Below are positions 26,247 through 37,900 of a stretch of 64,000 nucleotides of DNA, piece by piece. How positions within the stretch are numbered: position 1 is the stretch's first letter; every line of letters begins with the position of its first letter. The DNA lies in the NCBI RefSeq assembly GCF_023272795.1, contig NZ_CP096829.1, forward strand, positions 1,860,001 to 1,924,000, read 5' to 3'. Origin of the DNA: Flavobacterium humidisoli. GTDB taxonomy: Bacteria; Bacteroidota; Bacteroidia; Flavobacteriales; Flavobacteriaceae. The position numbers and the translations under genes are program-made. The notes under the pieces are model-generated. The model saw only the letters and a list, made by a program, of their open reading frames with translations. It was not told where the DNA came from and searched no databases.

Positions 26247-28049
26247 ATGTCAGCAGAAGCGCACGATCACGATCACGGACACGATCACGAGCACGAACAT
26301 CATCATAAAGACACGTTCATTACTAAATATATTTTTAGTATTGATCACAAAATGATTGCTAAACAATACTTGATTACTGGTATTATTATGGGGATCATTG
26401 GTATAGCAATGTCTTTGCTTTTTAGAATGCAATTGGCGTGGCCAGAAGAGTCTTTTAAGATATTTAATGTTTTATTAGGAGATAAATTTGCACCTGATGG
26501 TGTAATGGCAAATGATATTTATTTAGCTTTAGTAACAATTCACGGTACCATCATGGTATTCTTTGTACTGACGGCAGGTTTAAGTGGAACTTTTAGTAAT
26601 TTACTTATTCCGCTTCAAATTGGAGCAAGAGATATGGCGTCTGGGTTTATGAATATGATTTCATACTGGTTGTTTTTCTTATCAGCTGTTGTAATGTTAT
26701 GTTCTTTATTTGTTGAAGCTGGACCAGCATCTGCTGGATGGACAATTTATCCTCCTTTGAGTGCATTGCCACAAGCAATTCCAGGATCAGGAACAGGTAT
26801 GACATTATGGTTAGTATCTATGGCTATTTTCATCGCATCTTCTTTGATGGGATCTTTAAATTACATTGTTACTGTACTTAACTTAAGAACTAAAGGAATG
26901 TCTATGACTAGACTTCCTCTTACAATCTGGACATTTTTCGTAACAGCTATTATTGGTGTTATTTCTTTCCCAGTATTATTGTCAGCTGCTTTATTATTGA
27001 TTTTCGATAGAAGTTTTGGTACTTCATTCTTCTTATCTGATATCTATATTGCAGGAGAGGTTTTACATTACCAAGGAGGTTCTCCAGTACTGTTTGAACA
27101 CTTATTCTGGTTCTTAGGTCACCCTGAGGTTTACATCGTAATCTTACCAGCGATGGGTCTTGTTTCTGAAATTATGGCTACAAACTCTCGTAAACCAATT
27201 TTCGGTTATAGAGCGATGATTATGTCAGTTCTTGCAATTGCATTCTTGTCAACTATTGTTTGGGGTCACCACATGTTTATTTCAGGTATGAATCCTTTCT
27301 TAGGATCTGTATTTACATTTACAACTTTATTGATTGCAATTCCTTCTGCTGTAAAAGCATTTAACTGGATTACAACTTTATGGAAAGGTAACTTACAGTT
27401 CAACCCTGCAATGTTATTCTCTATCGGAATGGTTTCTACTTTCATCACTGGAGGTTTAACAGGAATCATTTTAGGAGATAGTACTTTAGATATTAACGTT
27501 CACGATACTTACTTCGTAATTGCTCACTTTCACTTAGTAATGGGTATCTCTGCACTTTACGGAATGTTTGCTGGTATTTACCACTGGTTCCCTAAAATGT
27601 ATGGAAGAATGTTAAACAAAAACTTAGGTTATATTCACTTCTGGATTACTGCAGTTTGTGCTTATGGAGTTTTCTTCCCAATGCACTTTATCGGATTAGC
27701 TGGTTTACCAAGACGTTACTATACAAATACTAACTTTCCATTATTTGATGATTTACAAAATGTGAATGTTTTAATTACAACATTTGCTCTTGTAGGAGGT
27801 GCATTCCAGTTAGTATTCTTGTACAACTTCTTTAGCAGTATTTTCTACGGTAAGAAAGCAGTTCAAAACCCATGGAGATCTACAACTTTAGAGTGGACTA
27901 CTCCAGTTGAACATATCCACGGAAACTGGCCAGGAGAAATTCCTCACGTATATCGTTGGCCGTATGACTATAGTAACCCTAATCATGATGTAGATTTTGT
28001 TCCTCAAAATGTACCAATGAAAGAAGGTGAAGAAGTTTTACACCACTAA
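26247..28049 (+). CDS. ctaD: Cytochrome c oxidase subunit I
   Basis: This 600-residue haem-copper oxidase core subunit has about 12 membrane segments. CuB and haem ligands are visible in HPEVYIVILP, WGHHMF and HFHLVMG; the His-Pro-Glu-Val-Tyr motif carries the cross-linked His-Tyr pair of A-type oxidases. It reduces oxygen to water and pumps protons. The first 20 residues hold nine His in alternating His-Asp and His-Glu pairs, an unusual cytoplasmic tail that could bind metal. It is the last gene of the act-cta operon, followed by a terminator. Confidence 0.96.
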   Translation: MSAEAHDHDHGHDHEHEHHHKDTFITKYIFSIDHKMIAKQYLITGIIMGIIGIAMSLLFRMQLAWPEESFKIFNVLLGDKFAPDGVMANDIYLALVTIHGTIMVFFVLTAGLSGTFSNLLIPLQIGARDMASGFMNMISYWLFFLSAVVMLCSLFVEAGPASAGWTIYPPLSALPQAIPGSGTGMTLWLVSMAIFIASSLMGSLNYIVTVLNLRTKGMSMTRLPLTIWTFFVTAIIGVISFPVLLSAALLLIFDRSFGTSFFLSDIYIAGEVLHYQGGSPVLFEHLFWFLGHPEVYIVILPAMGLVSEIMATNSRKPIFGYRAMIMSVLAIAFLSTIVWGHHMFISGMNPFLGSVFTFTTLLIAIPSAVKAFNWITTLWKGNLQFNPAMLFSIGMVSTFITGGLTGIILGDSTLDINVHDTYFVIAHFHLVMGISALYGMFAGIYHWFPKMYGRMLNKNLGYIHFWITAVCAYGVFFPMHFIGLAGLPRRYYTNTNFPLFDDLQNVNVLITTFALVGGAFQLVFLYNFFSSIFYGKKAVQNPWRSTTLEWTTPVEHIHGNWPGEIPHVYRWPYDYSNPNHDVDFVPQNVPMKEGEEVLHH

Positions 28050-28059
28050 AAAATAATCA

Positions 28060-28087
28060 AAGGCTGTCAGAAATGACAGCCTTTTTT
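28060..28087 (+). terminator. Terminator of the act-cta operon
   Basis: AAGGCTGTCA pairs with TGACAGCCTT around a GAAA loop, followed by a T run to 28087. Confidence 0.93.
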
Positions 28088-28144
28088 GTTTAGTTAAAGT
28101 TTTAATCGTACAGTTTTGCTATTTTACAAACTGATTAGTTTATA

Positions 28145-28152
28145 TATCTTTG
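28145..28152 (+). promoter_or_regulatory. -7 element abutting the ruvB start
   Basis: TATCTTTG fits TAnnTTTG and ends only 4 bp before the ruvB ATG at 28157. Transcription would start at or next to the ATG, so the mRNA may be leaderless. A TTTG at 28115-28118 is 26 bp upstream, longer than usual. Confidence 0.5.
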
Positions 28153-28156
28153 TAGG

Positions 28157-29179
28157 ATGAATGAAAATCTAGATCCTACTACTAAAGGATATAACTCAGA
28201 AGAGTTAGATCTTGAGAAAAGATTACGTCCGCTGTCATTTGATGATTTTGCCGGACAAGATCAAGTTTTGGAAAATTTAAAAGTCTTTGTTGCTGCAGCT
28301 AATCAGCGTGGTGAGGCTCTTGATCATGCACTTTTTCATGGCCCTCCTGGTCTAGGGAAAACTACTTTGGCCAATATATTGGCAAATGAATTGCAAGTGG
28401 GTATTAAAATTACTTCAGGACCAGTTTTGGATAAACCTGGTGATTTGGCTGGTTTGCTAACAAACTTAGACGAAAGAGATGTTTTATTCATTGATGAAAT
28501 TCATCGATTAAGTCCTGTAGTTGAAGAATATTTGTATTCTGCTATGGAAGACTTTAAGATTGATATTATGATTGAATCTGGTCCGAATGCGAGAACAGTG
28601 CAAATAAATTTGAATCCCTTTACTTTGATTGGAGCGACAACGCGATCAGGGTTGTTAACTGCTCCAATGCGTGCTCGTTTCGGTATATCGTCACGTTTAC
28701 AATATTATACTACAGAACTTTTGACAACAATTGTTGAAAGAAGTGCATCTATTTTAAAAATGCCTATTGATCTAGAAGCTGCAATTGAAATTGCTGGACG
28801 AAGTCGTGGAACTCCTCGTATTGCAAATGCATTATTAAGACGTGTTCGTGATTTTGCTCAAATTAAAGGAAATGGAAGAATTGATATCGAAATTTCAAGA
28901 TATGCTTTAAAAGCCTTAAATGTAGATGCTCATGGTCTAGATGAAATGGATAATAAAATATTATTAACTATTATTAATAAATTTAAAGGCGGCCCAGTAG
29001 GACTTTCTACTTTGGCTACAGCTGTTAGTGAAAGTAGTGAAACTATAGAAGAAGTTTATGAGCCTTTCTTAATTCAGGAAGGATTTATCATGCGAACGCC
29101 TAGAGGTAGAGAAGTTACAGATAAAGCGTATAAGCATCTTGGAAAAATAAATACAAATATACAAGGAGGTTTATTTTAA
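28157..29179 (+). CDS. ruvB: Holliday junction branch migration helicase RuvB
   Basis: This 340-residue AAA+ ATPase has Walker [10 protein letters not shown] (K68, T69), Walker [10 protein letters not shown], sensor GATTRSG, and the C-terminal winged-helix domain ending near [13 protein letters not shown]. RuvB drives branch migration with RuvA (encoded at 49347 in this window) during recombination repair. It starts a unit with the P450 gene (4-bp gap) and queG (4-bp overlap). Confidence 0.97.
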   Translation: MNENLDPTTKGYNSEELDLEKRLRPLSFDDFAGQDQVLENLKVFVAAANQRGEALDHALFHGPPGLGKTTLANILANELQVGIKITSGPVLDKPGDLAGLLTNLDERDVLFIDEIHRLSPVVEEYLYSAMEDFKIDIMIESGPNARTVQINLNPFTLIGATTRSGLLTAPMRARFGISSRLQYYTTELLTTIVERSASILKMPIDLEAAIEIAGRSRGTPRIANALLRRVRDFAQIKGNGRIDIEISRYALKALNVDAHGLDEMDNKILLTIINKFKGGPVGLSTLATAVSESSETIEEVYEPFLIQEGFIMRTPRGREVTDKAYKHLGKINTNIQGGLF

Positions 29180-29183
29180 TTGT

Positions 29184-30530
29184 ATGTCCGAGAAGTTTAA
29201 ATATACTTACCCTCAGAATTTATCTTTACTTAGATTTTTCAAGGATGCCGAAGGTGTTCGTAGAAATCCGATTCCCTTTCATAAAAGATATTTTGAGAAA
29301 TTTGGAGATTCTTTTTCTATACGAATTGGTTTTTCTAAGTATATAATCTTGTCGCGAGATAATGAAATTGCGCAGCATATTTTAGTCAAGAACCAAAAGA
29401 ATTATAATAAATCTAAATTTCAATCGGTTTATCTTTCCAAATATTTAGGAAAGGGACTTTTAACTAGTGATGGTGATTTTTGGTTAAAACAGAGACGACT
29501 TATTCAGCCGGCATTTCATAAACAAAAAATGAATCAGCTGGTTGACAATATGAACCTGACTATTGCTTCAGAAGTAAATAATTTAGTGGAAGAAAGGCCA
29601 ATAGATCTTTTTCCGGTTATGAGTAATCTTGCATTTAATGTTGTCGCAAAATCTTTATTCCAGCTTTCAAATGCTGAGAATAAATTTCATCGCATTAAAT
29701 TTATTATAGAAGAAGTACAAAACTTTTTGATTAAAGAAATTAGACTTCCGCATAAAGCTTGGTGGTTTTCAGTGAGTGGACAGGTCAAGAAACATCTTAA
29801 GTTAGCGGAGGAAAATAATACTATTATTAAGGAAATCATCGAAGAAAGAAAAGCTTCGAAGGAAGAAATTAATGATTTATTAAACATGCTTCTAGAAACT
29901 AGGTATGAAGATACAGGGGAAGGCATGTCTATTGAACAATTGATTGATGAAATTAAAGTTCTTTTTATTGCGGGACATGAAACTACAGCAAACACATTAA
30001 CTTTTACTCTTTATCTTTTGGGAAGAAATCCCGAAGTTCAACAAAAGGTTTTTGAGGAAATCATAGAGGTTGAATCGCAAACAAGCAATAGTATCGAACA
30101 GCTTCAAAAAATGGTCTATACAAATGCCGTTTTGAACGAGTCTATGCGTTTATATCCACCCGCTTGGATTACTGATAGACAAAATCTTGAGGATGATTCT
30201 TTGGCTGAATTTAAAATCAAAAGAAACACTTTGATTGGGGTTTCTTTTTATGAATTGCACCGTAATCCAAAATATTGGAATAATCCTGATGAATTCATTC
30301 CAGATCGATTTCTTGGAGAACAAAAAAAGAAATCAATGCAATATTTTTATCCTTTTGGGGCTGGGCCTAGAATGTGTATTGGAACTGGATTTGCCATTTA
30401 TGAAATGTGTTTAACGATATCTCAGATTGTTAAAAAGTATATTATTAAATCTGATAATGATACCGTTCAGTTTAATCCATTAATTACTTTAAAACCTATT
30501 AACGTTGAAGTTTCATTTTCTAAAAGATGA
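29184..30530 (+). CDS. Cytochrome P450
   Basis: This 448-residue enzyme has all the P450 marks: the I-helix [10 protein letters not shown], the K-helix ExxR in [10 protein letters not shown], the PERF-like PDRF, and the haem-binding loop [12 protein letters not shown] with the thiolate ligand at C398. No membrane anchor is visible, so it is a soluble bacterial monooxygenase. The sequence resembles the CYP4-like fatty-acid or hydrocarbon oxidising bacterial group, but the substrate is unknown. No ferredoxin or reductase gene is adjacent. Tight spacing with ruvB and queG suggests co-transcription without a functional link. Confidence 0.93.
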   Translation: MSEKFKYTYPQNLSLLRFFKDAEGVRRNPIPFHKRYFEKFGDSFSIRIGFSKYIILSRDNEIAQHILVKNQKNYNKSKFQSVYLSKYLGKGLLTSDGDFWLKQRRLIQPAFHKQKMNQLVDNMNLTIASEVNNLVEERPIDLFPVMSNLAFNVVAKSLFQLSNAENKFHRIKFIIEEVQNFLIKEIRLPHKAWWFSVSGQVKKHLKLAEENNTIIKEIIEERKASKEEINDLLNMLLETRYEDTGEGMSIEQLIDEIKVLFIAGHETTANTLTFTLYLLGRNPEVQQKVFEEIIEVESQTSNSIEQLQKMVYTNAVLNESMRLYPPAWITDRQNLEDDSLAEFKIKRNTLIGVSFYELHRNPKYWNNPDEFIPDRFLGEQKKKSMQYFYPFGAGPRMCIGTGFAIYEMCLTISQIVKKYIIKSDNDTVQFNPLITLKPINVEVSFSKR

Positions 30531-31453
30531 GTATCAATTCAAAAGAAACATATTCAAAATTTATAAAAGAAGAAGCCAAAAGACTTGGGTTTATTTCTTG
30601 CGGAATTTCTAAGGCTGGTTTTTTAGAACAAGAAGCTCCTCGACTTGAAAATTGGTTGAAGAACAATCGTAATGGTCAAATGGCCTATATGGAACAACAT
30701 TTTGATAAGCGTCTCGATCCAACTTTGTTGGTTGATGATGGTAAAAGTGTTGTATCGCTTTTACTTAATTATTACCCAGATTCTAAGCAAAACGATGAAA
30801 GTTTTAAGATTTCTAAATATGCCTATGGACAAGATTATCATTTTGTAATTAAGGATAAGCTAAAGGAGTTTTTACATTCAATCCAAGAAAATATTGGAGA
30901 AGTATCAGGACGTGCTTTTGTCGATTCGGCACCTGTTTTAGATAAAGCTTGGGCAGCCAAAAGCGGTTTGGGTTGGATTGGAAAAAACAGTAACCTGATC
31001 ACTCAAAAGGTTGGCTCTTTTTACTTCATTGCCGAACTTATTATTGATTTAGAATTAGAATACGATTATGCAGTCACAGACCACTGTGGTTCTTGTACTG
31101 CCTGTATTGATGCCTGTCCTACACAGGCGATTGTAGCTCCTTATATTGTTGATGGAAGCAAATGCATTTCTTATTATACCATCGAATTAAAAGAAAATCT
31201 TCCTGAAGAAATGAAGGGGAAATTCGATGAATGGATGTTTGGCTGTGATACTTGTCAAGATGTTTGTCCTTGGAATCGATTTTCTAAACCGCATTCTGAA
31301 CCGCTGTTTAATCCTAATCCAGAACTGCTTTCCTTTACTAAAAAGGATTGGATTGAAATAACAGAAGAAACTTTCCGAACAGTCTTTAAAAATTCCCCAG
31401 TTAAGAGAACAAAATTCGATGGCTTAAAACGTAATATTAAGTTTTTAAAATAG
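30527..31453 (+). CDS. queG: Epoxyqueuosine reductase
   Basis: This 308-residue protein carries out the last step of queuosine synthesis in tRNA, reducing epoxyqueuosine with a cobalamin and two [4Fe-4S] clusters. Cluster ligands are visible in [11 protein letters not shown] (C187, C190, C193, C197) and CDTCQDVC (C240, C243, C247), plus the usual CP endings. The N-terminal half, including KYAYGQDYH, holds the cobalamin-binding region. Its ATG overlaps the last four bases of the P450 gene. Confidence 0.95.
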   Translation: MSINSKETYSKFIKEEAKRLGFISCGISKAGFLEQEAPRLENWLKNNRNGQMAYMEQHFDKRLDPTLLVDDGKSVVSLLLNYYPDSKQNDESFKISKYAYGQDYHFVIKDKLKEFLHSIQENIGEVSGRAFVDSAPVLDKAWAAKSGLGWIGKNSNLITQKVGSFYFIAELIIDLELEYDYAVTDHCGSCTACIDACPTQAIVAPYIVDGSKCISYYTIELKENLPEEMKGKFDEWMFGCDTCQDVCPWNRFSKPHSEPLFNPNPELLSFTKKDWIEITEETFRTVFKNSPVKRTKFDGLKRNIKFLK

Positions 31454-31974
31454 AAATATTGTATTTTGATTTTGTTTTGTAATTGACTTGTTGTTAGTGT
31501 TTTATGTTTTTGATTATAAGTAAAAACTTATTTTTCAACTTTTTTATTTCTTGTTGTTTTGTCAGTGTTTTTTGTAAGAATTAATCTTATTCGCAAAAAA
31601 TTAAGATTTTTTGACAGCTTCATAATCAAATTGTTACATTTTTAGCATATTTATTAAGTTGAACATTTGTTAAAAATTGTTGTTTAACGACTTTATCTGC
31701 ATTTTGTCGGCATAATGATGCTCGATTTCATTCCGCGATATACTTTCGCGCTTTCCAAATCTACTTAATTTAAAACCAGAAAGACTTTTATAGTCTTTAT
31801 TTTACTATATGTCAATGGTCTACATAATTTCTTTTTTATGTGTAAGTCTTAAAAAAACTGTTTTAAGTTTTTTTAAATCCATTTTATATTTTTTCACGTA
31901 TCTCATCAATATGCAAAAAACAATCATCTGTTTTTTAGCATCCGAAATTTCTGTTCCACAAACTCAAGTTGTCT
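31454..31974 (+). other. Long leader region of the giant adhesin
   Basis: This 521-bp gap precedes the adhesin gene. I see no TAnnTTTG exact match; TATATTTT near 31892 is one base off. It contains a small GC-richer hairpin (CGCGA/TCGCG near 31736), a 7-bp hairpin AAAGACT/AGTCTTT (31780-31798), and a hairpin CTTAAAA/TTTTAAG (31848-31867) followed by seven T. A 23-codon open frame at 31911-31982 overlaps the adhesin start. No RNA family is recognised. Confidence 0.5.
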
Positions 31975-31982
31975 ATGCGTAA
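31911..31982 (+). CDS. Possible 23-codon upstream open reading frame
   Basis: ATG at 31911 opens a 23-residue frame (MQKTIICFLASEISVPQTQV, then VYA) whose TAA at 31980 lies just past the adhesin ATG at 31975, in another frame. If translated, the ribosome would end right beside the adhesin start, which could couple the two. It has no recognised homologue and may be chance. Confidence 0.2.
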   Translation: MQKTIICFLASEISVPQTQVVYA

Positions 31983-34900
31983 CTCTACTTTTTGTAAGTC
32001 TGGATTTTACAGGCTAATCTTTTTTATTTTATTTATTACACTACCAATATTCTCATACTCACAAGTATGTGGTACCCCTGGAGTTGACGGACCTGTTGCG
32101 GTGTCAAGTTCAGTAAATACATATTACCCGATCACAGGAAATGTTACGTTGAATGCTGGAGCACAATCTATATTGTTGGCAGGTGTGCCAGCAACAGATC
32201 AATACTCGAATAATTTTGGCACAACTCCAATCTCTACAGGAGATCTGATTTTAATTATTCAAATGCAAGATGCCTCTATAAATTATACAAATACAGCTAA
32301 TTATGGTTCTGGTACAACTAACAGCGGTCCTGATAATCTAGGAGGAACAGGATTTACAGCTCTTGGTAATACTGGGATTTTTGAATATGTAATTGCAACA
32401 AATAATGTACCCTTGACGGGAGGAAATTTAACGTTTAAAGGTACAGGTCCCAATAATGGTGTCTTGAATAGTTTTTATAATGCAGACCCAACTACTTCAA
32501 GAGGAAAGAAAACATTTCAAGTCGTTAGAGTGCCTCAATATTCTAATTTAACTCTTACAGCCAATATTACTACACCTCCTTTTAATGGAGTTGCGGGTGG
32601 TATTATTGCATTTAATGTTTCTGGAACCTTCAACTTTAATGGCTTTAGTATTGATGGAAGCGCAAGGGGTTTTAGAGGAGGATATAGCCCAAAAGCTGGT
32701 TCGGATGTTAATGATTCAAAAACTTATGTTGGTGATTCATCAAATAGCAAAATTTCAGGAAAAGGAGAAGGAATAGCTGGTACACCTAAATATATGTGGG
32801 ATGGCTTTAATCAGGTAGCAAATACAATTGAAGGAATGCCAGGCGGTTCTTCAGGAAGAGGGGCTCCAGCGAATGCAGGAGGTGGCGGGAACGACCATAA
32901 TACCGGCGGTGGAGGTGGTGGAAACGGTGGATTTGGCGGACTTGGTGGCGCTGGATGGCAAGGTGGAGGAGGAGATTTATTCTCCAATAATCTTACAGGA
33001 GCAGGACGACCAGGATCAAAATCGTATACTGTAATTGAAAAATTTCCAAGGCTTATTATGGGCGGTGGTGGAGGTGCAGGTGATGCAAATGACGCTTCTT
33101 CTGGTGTAAAAGGAGGTGTTGGAGGAGCAATTATTCTTATAAATGCTGGGAACGTTTTAGGAAATGGTACTATTTATGCAAATGGAGGAAAGGGAGCACC
33201 AGGAACTTACGCTAACTCTCCAGATGGTGCTGGAGGTGGAGGAGCAGGGGGAACAGTTTTGCTAAATGTTTCTAATAACAGTACTGCTACCATTCAAATT
33301 CAAGCTAAGGGAGGAGTAGGTGGAAACACTGAAAACGATAATAATAATGAGCACGGACCAGGTGGTGGTGGTGGTGGTGGAATAATCTGTCATAATGTTT
33401 CAAGTTCAGTAACCATTACAACAAATGTAACTGGTGGAGCAGCTGGTAAATCTAATGCCGGTAACGGAATTAATCATGGAGCTATTGCTGGAACAGATGG
33501 TTATGTATCAACTTTTACAGTTGCAGACGTACCTGCAAATCTACAAGTTAATGCGAATTGTTTTCCAGTTCTTGAGACAAAAGCCAAAACATTATCTACT
33601 ACTGCAATTTGTAATGCTATTGATGAAAAAGTTTCTTATGAAATCGAAATAAAAAATACGGGAGCAGGAAATGCTGCTGGTGTAATGTTGGATTTTAGTT
33701 TCCCAGCAGGTATCGAATTTGATTCCGCTACAGCAACTTACTCTGTCGGAGCTTCAGGACCAGCAGGAACTCTAGCTAATTCGGCTACAGCTACGGCTAA
33801 TAATCCTGTTTTTGGAGGATTTAACATTGCGCAAAATGGAGTTGTTACCATAACTTTAGTTGGAAAAGTAGCAGCTTCTATAGCGGCAGGAACTTATAGT
33901 TCAAATGCGCAAGCATTATATCTTGACCCAACGCGTACAACAGCCAATTCTAATAGAAGAATAACGGCATTTACAAATGCTTATGGTAGTGCAAATAAAA
34001 CATACGAAGGTACAGGCCAATCAAATGTTCCAGGTGTAAATTTTAATGGAACAGGTACTGCCGTTGACGATATCTCAATTTTAGCTTTGCCTGCAGCTCC
34101 AACAGTGAGTGTAACGCAAACAACTTGTACTGCTCCAACAGGTACAATAGCTGTTAATACACCTGCAAACGGTTCTGGAATAAGTTATACATTAACGGGA
34201 ACAAATCCTGTTTCTGCTTCGGTAAATAGTACAACCGGTATTTTTTCTGGATTGGTACCAGGGACTTATTCTGTAACTACAACAAATTCACAAGGATGTA
34301 CTTCTGCTCCAAATACTGGTATTGTTATTAATGCAGTTGCAGGTGCACCAACGACAACAGGTGTTGCTATTTGCCAAGGCGAGGCAGGATCATTGACAGC
34401 TTCTTCTCCGTGCGCAGTTGCAAGTACTGCTGGACCACTATTTGGAAATGCAAGTAATGTATCAGGAACTGGATCTATAGACTGGTCAAATGTTGCAGGT
34501 GCTAATTCAATAGGTTCAGGCTATGCTTCTGCTTCTACAAGTAATAATGGGAATACAATAACCCGATATTTGACAGCGACAAATTTTGGATTTTCAATTC
34601 CGTCAAATGCTAAAATTAAAGGAATTTCTTTAACAATTGGGCGTTTTGCTAGCGCAAATGGTGTCAATAATAATTATGTAACAGATAATGCTGTTCGTTT
34701 AATAAAAGGAAATACAATTCTTTCTCAAGATAATAAGTTAAGCACGAAGTGGTCAACAAGTAGCACGTCGGCTATTGATTATGGAGGAGAATCTGATTTA
34801 TGGAGTACTACGTGGACTCCTAGTGAAATTAATAATTCTGGTTTTGGAATTGCCTTATCTATAACTATTAATAAATCTGGTAATACGAATGTTGTAGCAA

Positions 34901-37900
34901 ATGTTGATTACATGCAGCTAACTGTAAGTTATACTATAGGTGAGATAGAATGGTATACTACATCTACAGGTGGTTCATCAATTTATACAGGTACTTCTTT
35001 TAATCCAGTAGGAGTTACAGGGTCTGGATTGACAAGTACCGCTACAGCAACAACAAAAACGTATTATGCGGCTTGTTCAGGTAATTCAAATTGTAGAGCA
35101 GCAGTTAATTTTGTTATTAATGCAAAACCAACAATTGCAACTATTACTTCTAACTCACGATGTGGTGCAGGAGAAGTAACTTTGGAGGCTACAGCATCAG
35201 CAGGAACTATTAATTGGTATGCAGCAGCAACAGGAGGAACATCATTAGGAACAGGAGAGAGTTTTACGACGCCAAGTTTATCTACAACAACTTCTTATTA
35301 TGTTGAAGCAACAGATAATAGTTGTACAACTCCAACAAGAACTGAAGTTAAAGCAACAATAAATACAATACCAACAATAAATTCGACAACAGAGGCTTCA
35401 AATTGTGGTGCAGGAACATTACAATTAAAGGCAACTGCATCAACTGGGGCAACTATTAATTGGTATGCAGATCCTACAAGCGCGACAGTATTAGGAACAG
35501 GAACCACTTTTAACACTCCAACTTTGTCAGCCACTACAACTTATTATGTGGGCGCAGTAACATCATCAGGTTGTACTTCAACGTCTAGAATTGCTGTCGC
35601 GGCAGTTATAAATAAAGCTTCTAGTATTGTATTTACAAGTGGTACTCAAAATCCAACAGTTTGTTCTGGAGCATCAGTTCCAAATGCAGTATATACTTTT
35701 GGAGGAAGTGCTACAAATGCCACAGTATCTAACTTACCAACAGGATTATCTGCAACGGTTGATACTAATGCAAAAACAGTAACAATTTCTGGAAATCCAA
35801 CAGCTGCTGGTACTTATACCATTACTACAGTTGGTCATACTGCACCTTGTACAGAAGCAACAATTCCAGGAACGGTTGTCTTATCACCAAATGTAACAAT
35901 TGCATCATTTTCACCAGCAACGTCTTCTCGTTGCCAAGGAGTTGAAACAATAACAAGAACTACAACAGCAGCAAATTCAACAGGAGGTATTACATATAGC
36001 CTAGATTCTGCAAGTAGCGCAGGCGGAAATACTATAAATTCAACTACTGGAGCAGTAACTTATGTTGCTGGATGGTCGGGAACAACTATAATCACAGCAA
36101 GTGCTGCAGGATGTAATGGACCAGTAACAACGACTCATACAGTAACGACAAATGCTTTACCTACAGCAACTATATCTGGAAATTTAACAGCATGTTTAAC
36201 CACGACTTTGACAGCGAATTCAAATGCAAGTTCAGCTACTTATGTTTGGTATAAAAATAATGTTGTGATTCCTAGTCAAACTTCTTCTACGTTAGTTGTA
36301 AATTCTGATGGAGATTATAAAGTGAAAGTTAAAAATACAGTAACAGGTTGCGAACAGACTTCTTCTATCTCTACAGTAAAAGTTAGTGATACCCAGAAAC
36401 CCGTAAAACCAACATTGGCTGATATTACAGGAGAATGCTCAGCAACTGTAACGGCTCCAACAACAACTGACAACTGTGCAGGAACAGTTACAGGAACAAC
36501 GACAGATCCATTGACATATAATGCTCAGGGAACTTACACCATTAACTGGAGTTTCAATGATGGAAATGGAAACGTAGAAACTGCAACTCAAAAAGTAATT
36601 ATTAAAGATACCCAGAAACCTGTAAAACCAATATTGGCTGATATTACAGGACAATGCTCTGCAACAGCAACTGCTCCTACAACGACAGACAACTGTGCAG
36701 GAACAGTTACAGGAACAACGACAGATCCATTGACATATAATGCTCAGGGAACTTACACCATTAACTGGAGTTTCAATGATGGAAATGGAAACGTAGAAAC
36801 TGCAACTCAAAAAGTAATTATTAAAGATACGCAGAAACCTGTAAAACCAACATTGGCTGATATTACAGGAGAATGTTCAGCAACTGCAACTGCTCCGACA
36901 ACGACAGACAACTGTACAGGAACAGTTACAGGAACAACGACAGATCCATTGACATATAATGCTCAGGGAACTTATACCATTAACTGGAGTTTTAGCGATG
37001 GAAATGGAAATATAGAAACTGCAACTCAAAAAGTTATTGTTAAAGACACTCAGAAACCCGTAAAACGAACATTAGCTGATATTACGGGAGAATGTTCAGT
37101 AACTGCAACTGCTCCGACAACGACAGACAACTGTGCAGGAACAGTTACAGGAACAACGACAGATCCATTGACATATAACACTCAGGGAACTTATACCATT
37201 AATTGGAGTTTTAGCGACGGAAATGGAAACGTAGAAACGGCGACTCAAAAAGTAATTATTAAAGACACCCAAAAGCCATCAATCACTTGTCCGTTGGCAG
37301 TTTCAGTTTCGACAGATGAGAATTCATGTACTGCAACTGGAGTTGCTTTAGGTGCTCCGACAGTATCGGATAATTGCTCTGGAACTGTAACGGTGACAAA
37401 TGATGCACCTTCAAGTTTCCCAATCGGAAACACTACAGTGACATGGACGGCAACAGATGCAGGAGGTAATACAGAGACTTGCACGCAAATCGTTAAAGTA
37501 ATTGGTGAAATTATAGCAAATGATGATAGTGTTTCTTCATCAAATGGAGGAGCTGGAGGAGTAGTTATTACTAATGTTTTTGATAATGATGTTTTAAATT
37601 GTAATAAAGTAAATAGAGGAGATGTTGATGTTACAGTAAATGGTACCGTACCTTCAGTGTTAATTTTTAATAATGCAAATGGTGCTGTTTCAGTAAAACC
37701 GAATACACCAACAGGCACTTATACTTTTGATTATTCAATTTGTGAAATCGCTAATAGCGGAAATTGCAATACGGCTACAGTTAAAGTTGAAATTGTAAAT
37801 GATTTAGTGGCAGTTAAAGATGATTTTGGGACAAAATCTTCAGGATCAGCAGCGGCATCTATTGGAAATGTAAAATCAAACGACACTTTAGACGGCGCAT

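Noticed and set aside
31490..31590. A 26-codon frame (MFLIISKN...) after queG
   Set aside because: It is a T-rich chance frame without start-site context, promoter or recognisable pattern.
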